Source of the DNA: DASRRB01 sp036732755
GTDB taxonomy: Bacteria > Planctomycetota > B15-G4 > SIAN01
Assembly (NCBI GenBank): GCA_036732755.1
Contig: DAINBU010000103.1
Coordinates: 1 to 18,389 of the forward strand
Direction: 5' to 3'
DNA length: 18,389 nucleotides
Of this stretch, positions 9,055 to 15,432 are shown one piece after another (the first letter of the stretch is position 1; the number at the start of each line of letters is the position of its first letter). The notes beneath the pieces are model-generated. The model searched no databases, was not told the origin of the DNA, and was given only the letters and a program-made list of their open reading frames with translations. The position numbers and the translations under genes are program-made.

Positions 9055-9981
9055 TCATTGCGGGAAGTTGTCCTTGGCCCGGTCCATGAGGTGGATGAAG
9101 ACGTCCTCGAGGCCGCAGCGGACCTGCTTCCAGTCATGGGGTTTCGAGCGCCACGGGGCGATCGCGCGCTCGAGCGCCGCCGCGTCGTCGCCGCTGACAT
9201 GAAGTGCGTTGCCGAATGCGACGGCCTGCTGCACGCCGTCGCGCCCGCGCAGCTCGCCGGCGAGCCGCGGCAGGTCGGGCCCGCGCACCTCAAACGTCGT
9301 GAGCGCGGCGCCGTCGACCACCTCCTGCACCGTCCCGCTCGTGAGCAGCTGGCCGTACGCGATGTACGCCAGCCGGTGGCAGCGCTCCGCCTCGTCCATG
9401 TAGTGGGTCGTGATCAGGAAGGTCAGCCCCTCGGCGGCGAGCTGGTGGATCTGCTCCCAGAACTCGCGGCGCGCCTTGGGGTCGACGCCGGCCGTCGGCT
9501 CGTCGAGCAGCAGCAGCTCGGGGTCGTGGATGAGGCAGGCGGCGAGCGCGAGGCGCTGCTTCCAGCCGCCGGAGAGCTGGCCGGCGAGCTGCTTCTGCCT
9601 TCCTGCGAGGCCGAGCCGCTCGAGGCTCGCGTCGACGCGCGCGCGCCGGCCCGGCACCGAGTACATGCGCGCGACGAAGTCGAGGTTCTCGCGGATGCTC
9701 AGGTCCTCCCAGAAGCTGAAGCGCTGCGTCATGTACCCGACGCGCCGCTTGATGCGCTCGCTGTCCTTCAGGACGTCCATGCCGAGGCAAGTGCCGCTCC
9801 CGCCGTCGGCATTCAGCAGCCCGCAGAGCATGCGGATGAAGGTCGTCTTGCCGCTGCCGTTGGGGCCGAGGAAGCCGCAGATCTCGCCGCGGCGGACGCG
9901 CAGGTCGATCGCGTTCACGACCACGCGGTCGCCGAACTTCTTCGTCATGCCGGCGACGTCGATCGCGAACTCGCCGTCCAT
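9055..9981 (-). CDS. ABC transporter ATP-binding protein
   Basis: Cytoplasmic ATPase that drives the adjacent ABC-2 permease; 308 residues with a single nucleotide-binding domain. Walker A is GPNGSGKTT (39-47), the Q-loop is at Q86 (YMTQRFSFWEDLS), the signature is LSGGWKQRL (136-144), Walker B is LLLLDEPTAGVD (156-166) and the H-loop His is H193 (TTHYMDEAE). All catalytic residues are present. The Trp in LSGGWKQ matches the drug/lipid exporter ATPases found beside YhhJ/YbhR permeases. The ~80-residue C-terminal extension ends GLEDVFIHLMDRAK, as in that group. The start lies 3 nt after the HlyD stop without a clear Shine-Dalgarno sequence, so translation is probably coupled. Confidence 0.95.
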   Translation of the reverse strand: MDGEFAIDVAGMTKKFGDRVVVNAIDLRVRRGEICGFLGPNGSGKTTFIRMLCGLLNADGGSGTCLGMDVLKDSERIKRRVGYMTQRFSFWEDLSIRENLDFVARMYSVPGRRARVDASLERLGLAGRQKQLAGQLSGGWKQRLALAACLIHDPELLLLDEPTAGVDPKARREFWEQIHQLAAEGLTFLITTHYMDEAERCHRLAYIAYGQLLTSGTVQEVVDGAALTTFEVRGPDLPRLAGELRGRDGVQQAVAFGNALHVSGDDAAALERAIAPWRSKPHDWKQVRCGLEDVFIHLMDRAKDNFPQ

Positions 9982-9984
9982 CGA

Positions 9985-10959
9985 TCAGTGCCCGAATTCG
10001 ACGTCGACCGGCTGCCCCGGATTGAGCTTCGTCGAAGTCGCGTCGTCGAAGCGCAGCTCGACCATGAAGACGAGCTTCTCGCGGCTCTCCTGGCTGAAGA
10101 TCACCGGCGGCGTGAATTCGACTTGCGGCGAGATGAAGCTCACGTGCCCCTCGAACGGGCCGGCGCCGCCGTCGACGAGGACGCGCGCGCGGTCGCCCGG
10201 ATGAAGCGTCGCGACGACCGCCTGCGGCACGAAGACGCGCACCTTGAGGTTGGCCGGCGGCAAGAGAGCGACCACCGGACGTCCGGCCGCGACCCACTCG
10301 CCGTCGCGGTAGAGCGTGTCGTAGACGAGGCCCGCCTGCGTCGCGGACTGCCGCTTCTGCGCGAGGTCCCATTCGGCCTTCGCGAGCGCGGCTTCCCGTG
10401 CCTTCACTTCGGCGTCGGCCGCCGCGATCTGGTCCTCGCGCGCGCCGAGCTGCGCCGTCTTCAAGTCGGCCGTGAGCTCGGCCACGCGGTCGCGGTCGCG
10501 GTCGCGCGCGGCGCGGGCGCGGTCGAGGTCGGTCTTCGACGTCGCGCCGCTCGGGATCAGTTCCTCCTGACGGGCGAGCTCCTGCTCGGAGAGGGCGAGC
10601 GCCGCCTTCGCCTGGCCGATCTGCGCCTCGAGCGACGCGATCTCGCTCGGCCGCTGCCCCTTCTTCGCGTCGTCGCGGCTCGCGCGCGCCTGCGCGAGCC
10701 GGCGCTCGGCGCCGTCGCGCTCGGCCTTCTCGGAGCCGCATTCGAGCTCGAAGAGGAGGTCGCCCGGATTCACGTGACCGCCGCGCTGCACGGCGAGCCT
10801 CTCGAGCTCGCCCGCGAGCGGCGAGGCGACGTAGACGAACTCGCCCTCGACGTAGCCCTGGTGGCGGCCGGAGTCGGGGCGGGTGCAGGAGGTCGCGAAG
10901 GCCGCGAACGTCGCGAGCGCCGCGAATGTCAACGCATTGCGCGCGGGGTGCTGCGCCAT
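9985..10959 (-). CDS. HlyD/YbhG-type periplasmic adaptor, probably a lipoprotein
   Basis: Membrane-fusion protein linking an inner-membrane ABC exporter to the outer envelope; 324 residues. The N-terminus has a hydrophobic segment (ALTFAALATFAAFATSC), with C25 as a possible lipidated cysteine. The -3 residue is Ala rather than Leu, so the lipobox is weak. Biotinyl-lipoyl-like halves are visible at YVASPLAGELERLAVQRGG with VNPGDLLFELE, and at DGEWVAAGRPVVALL. Between them is a long coiled-coil hairpin (about residues 80-215) rich in Ala, Glu, Arg and Lys. A beta-barrel region (LKVRVFVPQ, GHVSFISPQVEF, MVELRF, LNPGQPVDVEF) follows. It is preceded by the kinase/pyrophosphorylase fusion with a 9-nt gap and followed by the ATPase with a 3-nt gap. 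No outer-membrane TolC-like gene is in the window. Confidence 0.92.
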   Translation of the reverse strand: MAQHPARNALTFAALATFAAFATSCTRPDSGRHQGYVEGEFVYVASPLAGELERLAVQRGGHVNPGDLLFELECGSEKAERDGAERRLAQARASRDDAKKGQRPSEIASLEAQIGQAKAALALSEQELARQEELIPSGATSKTDLDRARAARDRDRDRVAELTADLKTAQLGAREDQIAAADAEVKAREAALAKAEWDLAQKRQSATQAGLVYDTLYRDGEWVAAGRPVVALLPPANLKVRVFVPQAVVATLHPGDRARVLVDGGAGPFEGHVSFISPQVEFTPPVIFSQESREKLVFMVELRFDDATSTKLNPGQPVDVEFGH

Positions 10960-10968
10960 CCTCGCAGT

Positions 10969-13900
10969 CTACAGTGACCCAGCGGACCCAGCGGACCCGG
11001 CGGGACCCGCGGCGCGCCGGAACTCGCAGAGCGACGCGACGAAGTCGGCCGAGCCGTCGCGCACCCAGCCGTCGAGCTGCGCCGGATCCTTCAATTGTTG
11101 GCCGCGCTGGCGCGGGACGACGACGAAGCGGCAGGCGACGCCGGGCAGCGCGGTCACGTCGCTCCAGAGCTTCTCGAACTGCAGCACGGGGAAGACGTCC
11201 TCCTGCCCGTGGCCCCAGCGCTTCTTCACTTCCTTCAGCGTGATGTAGGTCGGGAGCTGTCCGGTCGCGCGGCGGATCGCGGCGGCGATCTTCACGTCGG
11301 CCGCCCGCGCTTCGGCAGGCGAGCGCGCGGCCGGAGCCGCGAAATCGCCGCGCGCGAGCCCGAATGCCGCGAGCAGCAAGTCGAGGTCGATCCAGGTCGT
11401 CTGCGTGTTGTAGTACGAGAGGCCGAACTCGTCGTCATCACGCGGGAGTGCCAGGCTCTCGACCAGGCGCGGCCGGCCGTCGACGCGCGCGAGCCCGCCG
11501 CCGCGGTCGTCGATCTGGCGCGTGATCACCTCGAAGGTGAGCGCCGCGCCGCGCTCGACCTCCCGCAGGTGCAGGCCGAGCAGCTCCGCGTCGACGTCGG
11601 CGCCGACCGTGTCGACGTTGTGCAGCAGGAGCGTTTTCAGTCGCGGCCGCCGTGCCAGCACCTCGCGCAGCACGCCGTTGCGCAGCAGGTTCGGGATCTC
11701 GTACCCGTGGCCGACCGGGTGGATGCACTGGGTCGGGACGTTGTCGGTGTAGTCGGTGCCCTCGCCGGCGCCCTTCGCCCACGCGATCCAGGCGGCGTGC
11801 ACGCTCTCCCGCATCTTCTGCTGCTGGACGTCGAGCCGCTGGTGCGGCGTCGTCTCGAAGGCGAATCGCAAGTCGCGCTCGGTCGGGACGAGGCGCAGCC
11901 CGACCATGCGGCCGGGCGAGAGCAGGACGTCGACGCTGGCGTCGATGTTGGAGTTCGCGGCCGCGTCCGCGTCCGCGTGGGCATCGACGCGCCGCGCGAG
12001 CGCGTCGTGCGTGAAGTGGCCGGTCGTGACGAGGTGGACCAGCGGCACGCCGGCCGCGCGCCCGACGCGACGGCTCTTCGCGAAGTGGACGTCGAGGAAG
12101 CTCCGGAAGCGTCCCTCGCGCTTCCAGAACGGGAAGAGCCCCTTCACGACGCCGGCGCCGCCGGTCCAGCGGCTCGCCGCGCCGGCCGCGAGCGTGACGA
12201 CGGCGACCTCGCCGCAGGCGAGCGCGCGCCGGCCGCGTTCCACCAGCGCCGCGTCGCGCTGCTCGCCACGCGCGTCGAGCACGTCGTCGGCGCGCGCGTC
12301 CTCGATGCGCGTCGCCGCCGGCAGGCGGTTCTGCGCCAGCCCGATGCGGCCGGCGAGCAGGTCGCGCCGCACCTGCTCGTGCAGCTCGCGGTCGAAACCG
12401 CATTCGGCGAGGAGCGTGCCGAGCGAGCTGTCGGTCTTCGCGGCGGCGGCCGGCGCCGGCGCGGGCCGCGCGTCGCGGGGAGGCGGAGCCGCGGTGTCGG
12501 CGTGCTTGTCGTCCTCGCCTCCGTCGAGCTCCGCGACCGTCCCGCGGTCGTTGATCGCGAAGTCGTAGACGACCGGATCCATGGCGAAGGGGAGCGCCGC
12601 CTCGAGCTCGCGCTTGGTTGCGGCGAGCAGCGCGCCGAGGCCGTCCTTCCGCCGCTCGATCGTTCTCTCTCGCGCGGCGCGGTCCTTCTCGACCGGCGGC
12701 GCGAACACGAAGCCCATCCCGCCGCCCGACATGCCGCCGAGCATCCAGAAGCCGAGCCACTCCGCCCCGAACTGCGCGCGCACGCGCTCGATCACCGTCT
12801 CGGTGAAGGCGTTGCTCGCCCACGGGATGATCGTCTGGATCGGGCCGAAGAAGTTGCGCGTGGTCGCGCGCGCGAGCGCCGCGACGTCGCCGCTCGCGAG
12901 CGCGGCGCGCAGCTCGGCGAGGATCGCGAGCGTCTCGTGACGCGCCTTCCACTCCGATTCGCTGCGCAGCAGGTACTTCTCGGTCACCATCTCCAGGATC
13001 GGGCCGACGTTCTGCGCCATGCCGCCGTGGACGAGGACGAGCGAATCGGCGAGCGCCGCGCGCGTCGCGGCCGGCGCCGCGGCGCCGTCGAGCAGCGTGT
13101 GCTTCGGCAGCAGGCGGCCTTTGCTGGTCCCGAACTCGGGATCGCCGTCGCGCGCCTCGACGCCCTCGATCAGCTTGATCCCGGGCCAGAGGCCGCCCGA
13201 GTCCTGCCAGCCGCCGCCCGAGCCGCCGAGCCACTCGCCGAGGATCGCGCGCGCCGCGCAGGTGCGCCGCTCGCCGTCGTCGAGCGGACCGACGAGGCTC
13301 TTGGTCTGGCCGGTCGCACGCATGCACAGCGCGATGATCGACGCGAGCAGGCTCGTCGAAACGGCGAGGCGCGACCCCTTCGGGATGTCGGCGACGCGCG
13401 TCTCGAGCTCGAGGCCCAGGCCGGGACCGACGAGGCGCGCGAGGACGGAGGCGACCGTCGCGCCGCTCCCCTCCATGCCGGGCGGGACGATGCCGGCGGC
13501 GAGGAGGCCGGCCTTCAGCAGTCCGAGGTGGTCGCGTGCGAAGTCGAAGAGCTCGGAGAGCTCGCCGATCTCGGCGCGCGCGCCGAGGTCGCGGCTCACG
13601 AGGCGCAGCACCGGCTCGTCGAGGACGCGCAGCCGGCATTCGATCGGCGGCGCCGGCGCGCGACCGCGGCCGCGCACTGCGAGGTCGATCGAGACGTTCA
13701 GCACCTGCGCGCCCTCGGGGTGGTCCATCCCGAGGAAGAAGATGTCGCTCCAGCCGCTGTGCGAGAGGTCCATTCGCACGGGCGTGCGCTCGCGCAGGAG
13801 CGGGAAGACGCGCTCCGTGCGGCGCGTGAGCTCGGGCCGCAGCTTCAGCGGATGGTCGAGCGGGTGGCCGCAGTGGAACATCCACTGGTTGCCGCGCACG

Positions 13901-14313
13901 CTGCGGACGCTGCGGCGCACCTGGTCCGCGAGCGTCTGGAACGCGAGGCTCTTGCAGGCGGCGGCCAGTGCCGAGGAGAGCGCCGCGTCGACGCCGCGGC
14001 GGCGCTGCTCGTCGATCAGGAGCGCGATCGCCTCCTCGAAACGGCGGTCGAGCAGGAAGCGCTGCGCCGCGGCGGGCACGTGGGCCGGCGCGCCGCGCTC
14101 GAGGCGGTTCGCGAAGCGGAAGCGGTGGACCGCGTAGAGAAAGAGCAGCGCGCGCACGCGCTCGTAGAGGTTGCCGGTCCGGTGTCGAAACTCCTCGAGC
14201 GCGGTGCACTCGCGCAGCAGCTCTCCCGTCGAGAGGCCGGCGATCGCCGTCTCGAGGCCGGTGTCGCGCGTCGCGGCGTCGCGCGCGGTGATGATCGCGA
14301 CCAGGCGGGACAT
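10969..14313 (-). CDS. Fused L-fucokinase-type GHMP sugar kinase and UDPGP-family pyrophosphorylase
   Basis: Large two-domain protein of 1,114 residues. The N-terminal half resembles the GHMP kinase of L-fucokinases: RMDLSHSGWSD (180-190), IPKGSRLAVSTSLLAS (from 310), SGGGWQDSGG (365-374), LVHGGMAQN (from 427) and GGMSGGGMGFVFA (526-538). An Ala/Pro linker lies around 598-633. The C-terminal half matches the UDPGP fold: GRIGLAQNRLP, LAAGAASRW (708-716), K724, HPVGHGYEIPNLL (from 865; UGPases have PPGHGD), LLHNVDTVGADVD (896-908; UGPases have NSDNLG) and YNTQTTWIDL (UGPases have FNTNNLWVNL). Inferred role: phosphorylation of a free sugar, then formation of a UDP-sugar. The order is opposite to FKP. 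The kinase GxGLGSS loop and pyrophosphorylase GGxGTR loop are altered, so activity needs testing. The ATG at 14313 and a TTG at 14349 are both possible; neither has a Shine-Dalgarno sequence. Confidence 0.82.
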   Translation of the reverse strand: MSRLVAIITARDAATRDTGLETAIAGLSTGELLRECTALEEFRHRTGNLYERVRALLFLYAVHRFRFANRLERGAPAHVPAAAQRFLLDRRFEEAIALLIDEQRRRGVDAALSSALAAACKSLAFQTLADQVRRSVRSVRGNQWMFHCGHPLDHPLKLRPELTRRTERVFPLLRERTPVRMDLSHSGWSDIFFLGMDHPEGAQVLNVSIDLAVRGRGRAPAPPIECRLRVLDEPVLRLVSRDLGARAEIGELSELFDFARDHLGLLKAGLLAAGIVPPGMEGSGATVASVLARLVGPGLGLELETRVADIPKGSRLAVSTSLLASIIALCMRATGQTKSLVGPLDDGERRTCAARAILGEWLGGSGGGWQDSGGLWPGIKLIEGVEARDGDPEFGTSKGRLLPKHTLLDGAAAPAATRAALADSLVLVHGGMAQNVGPILEMVTEKYLLRSESEWKARHETLAILAELRAALASGDVAALARATTRNFFGPIQTIIPWASNAFTETVIERVRAQFGAEWLGFWMLGGMSGGGMGFVFAPPVEKDRAARERTIERRKDGLGALLAATKRELEAALPFAMDPVVYDFAINDRGTVAELDGGEDDKHADTAAPPPRDARPAPAPAAAAKTDSSLGTLLAECGFDRELHEQVRRDLLAGRIGLAQNRLPAATRIEDARADDVLDARGEQRDAALVERGRRALACGEVAVVTLAAGAASRWTGGAGVVKGLFPFWKREGRFRSFLDVHFAKSRRVGRAAGVPLVHLVTTGHFTHDALARRVDAHADADAAANSNIDASVDVLLSPGRMVGLRLVPTERDLRFAFETTPHQRLDVQQQKMRESVHAAWIAWAKGAGEGTDYTDNVPTQCIHPVGHGYEIPNLLRNGVLREVLARRPRLKTLLLHNVDTVGADVDAELLGLHLREVERGAALTFEVITRQIDDRGGGLARVDGRPRLVESLALPRDDDEFGLSYYNTQTTWIDLDLLLAAFGLARGDFAAPAARSPAEARAADVKIAAAIRRATGQLPTYITLKEVKKRWGHGQEDVFPVLQFEKLWSDVTALPGVACRFVVVPRQRGQQLKDPAQLDGWVRDGSADFVASLCEFRRAAGPAGSAGSAGSL
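10977..11003 (-). repeat. Three 9-nt tandem copies at the 3' end of the fusion gene
   Basis: On the + strand, ACCCAGCGG, ACCCAGCGG and ACCCGGCGG lie side by side. They encode the C-terminal tail PAGSAGSAGSL, a Gly/Ser/Ala extension beyond the folded domain, and look like a slippage expansion next to the stop codon at 10969. Confidence 0.75.
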
Positions 14314-14359
14314 GGATGGTGGGGTGGGCAAGGCGGACACGGCGGCCAAGGCGACGATT

Positions 14360-15262
14360 TCAGCGGCCGCGCTCGCGCTGCGCGAGCAGGTCGGTGATCA
14401 GGGTCAGGACTTCGTCGCGGTCGGGCCCGGTGAGCGAGAGCGAGAGCTGTGCGGCGAGCAGGCCGTACTTCTCGCCGAGGTTGATGCGGCGCGCCGGGAG
14501 CTCGCAGGCGAGCCAGCGCTCGGTGCCGATCAGCCGCGCGAGTGCGGCCGTCAGTGAGGGGCGCGCAACATGGCGGGCCGCCGCCTCCGGCGACGTGGCA
14601 CCCAGCACCGCGTCGAGGTGCGCGAAGATCGACGCCGACAGCACGTGCATCCCGAAGAAGCAGAGGTAGTGGCCGGCGCGCATTCCGGGGACGAACAGGC
14701 GCTGCTCCGCCTCGGTCGGCGTCGGCTTCTCGAGGACGGCGTCGATGGTCCAGCGGTTCTCGGCGCCGCGCAGCCGCGTGCCGCCGATCGCGCCGTAGAG
14801 GCCGAGCTGGCCCTCGCGCGTCGACTGCACCGCGGAGATCGCGCAGCCCTCCGCTTCCGCGAGCGCGACGAGCTCGCGCGCGGCGCCGCCGTCCGTCTTC
14901 GCGCGCGGCGCGCCGTCGCTGACGAAGAGGTGGTCGCCGACGAAGTGGAGGAACGGCTCGCTCCCGACGAACTCGCGCGCGCACGCGAGCGCATGCGCGT
15001 AGCCGCGCGCCTGCGCCTGCGGGACGAAGGTGAGACTCGGCGCGAGCCTCGGCCCCGGCGCGCCCGCCGCCGCCTCCGCGTAACGTCCGCGATCGTCGGG
15101 ATGGACGACGACCGCGATCTCCTCGATGCCCGCGCTCGCCGCCTCTTCGAGCTGGATCCGCAGCGCCGCGACGGTCTTCCCGGCGCGATCGACCAGCGTC
15201 TGCAGCGGCAGCTCGCGCTGGTCGGGGCCGGCCGCGGTGATGACCGCCTTGCGGATGCGCAC
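14360..15262 (-). CDS. GalU-like sugar nucleotidyltransferase with altered G-loop
   Basis: Rossmann-fold nucleotidyltransferase of 300 residues, closest by eye to UTP-glucose-1-phosphate uridylyltransferase (GalU). The fold is traced by IRKAVITAAGP at the N-terminus, AASAGIEEIAVVV (41-53), QARGYAHAL (about 83-91), FLHFVGDHLF (104-113, with D110 at the usual metal-binding position), GLYGAIGG, VLEKPTPTEAE (177-186) and INLGEKYGLLAAQ near the end. The canonical AAGxGTRxLPxTK loop reads AAGPDQRELPLQT. The Arg and LP remain, while the second Gly, the Thr and the PKE lysine segment are lost, so catalysis is uncertain. GTG at 15262 is chosen because GGAGGG lies 4 nt before it and a -10-like box lies inside the longer reading from the ATG at 15328. 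It is the first gene of the - strand cluster, 46 nt before the fusion gene. Confidence 0.82.
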   Translation of the reverse strand: MRIRKAVITAAGPDQRELPLQTLVDRAGKTVAALRIQLEEAASAGIEEIAVVVHPDDRGRYAEAAAGAPGPRLAPSLTFVPQAQARGYAHALACAREFVGSEPFLHFVGDHLFVSDGAPRAKTDGGAARELVALAEAEGCAISAVQSTREGQLGLYGAIGGTRLRGAENRWTIDAVLEKPTPTEAEQRLFVPGMRAGHYLCFFGMHVLSASIFAHLDAVLGATSPEAAARHVARPSLTAALARLIGTERWLACELPARRINLGEKYGLLAAQLSLSLTGPDRDEVLTLITDLLAQRERGR

Positions 15263-15266
15263 GGGA

Positions 15267-15272
15267 CCCTCC
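15267..15272 (-). promoter_or_regulatory. Ribosome binding site of the GalU-like gene
   Basis: GGAGGG on the - strand, four bases before the GTG at 15262. It supports the shorter start. Confidence 0.6.
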
Positions 15273-15301
15273 GAGGGGAGCGGACGATGAAGGGGGCGAG
15301 A

Positions 15302-15307
15302 ATTGTA
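15302..15307 (-). promoter_or_regulatory. Possible -10 box for the five-gene - strand cluster
   Basis: TACAAT on the - strand matches TATAAT at five of six positions and is unusual in such GC-rich DNA. Transcription would begin about 30-35 bases before the GTG of the GalU-like gene. No good -35 hexamer was seen at 16-18 bases spacing. Confidence 0.4.
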
Positions 15308-15391
15308 GTCGGCATCGCCGTGCGACATGGCGCCCTCTCCGGGCGAGGGATACGCTCCGCCCCTCGTTCCTTGCGCGATCTCGGGTCGCAG

Positions 15392-15404
15392 GGTCTGTCA
15401 GACC
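15392..15404. promoter_or_regulatory. 13-bp perfect inverted repeat upstream of the propeller gene
   Basis: GGTCTG-T-CAGACC lies in the divergent gap, 28 bp before the ATG of the propeller gene and about 85 bp upstream of the proposed cluster promoter. It could be a small operator or a leader hairpin for the propeller gene. Its role is inferred. Confidence 0.35.
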
Positions 15405-15432
15405 ATCGGCGCAATGTCGGAAGGGGGTGGTG

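Noticed and set aside
8043..9089. 348-codon + strand frame opposite the ABC permease
   Set aside because: It is charged low-complexity sequence typical of GC-rich shadow frames, and the opposite strand encodes a clear ABC-2 permease.
14317..14350. G-rich run on the + strand that might form a G-quadruplex
   Set aside because: The G-runs are uneven and mostly two bases long. In DNA of this GC content such runs are expected, so no feature was called.
11095..14397. 1,100-codon open frame on the + strand, opposite the kinase-pyrophosphorylase fusion
   Set aside because: It is rich in Arg, Asp, Glu, Ala and Val with no motif, and mirrors the codon bias of the real gene on the other strand. The - strand frame shows clear GHMP and UDPGP motifs.
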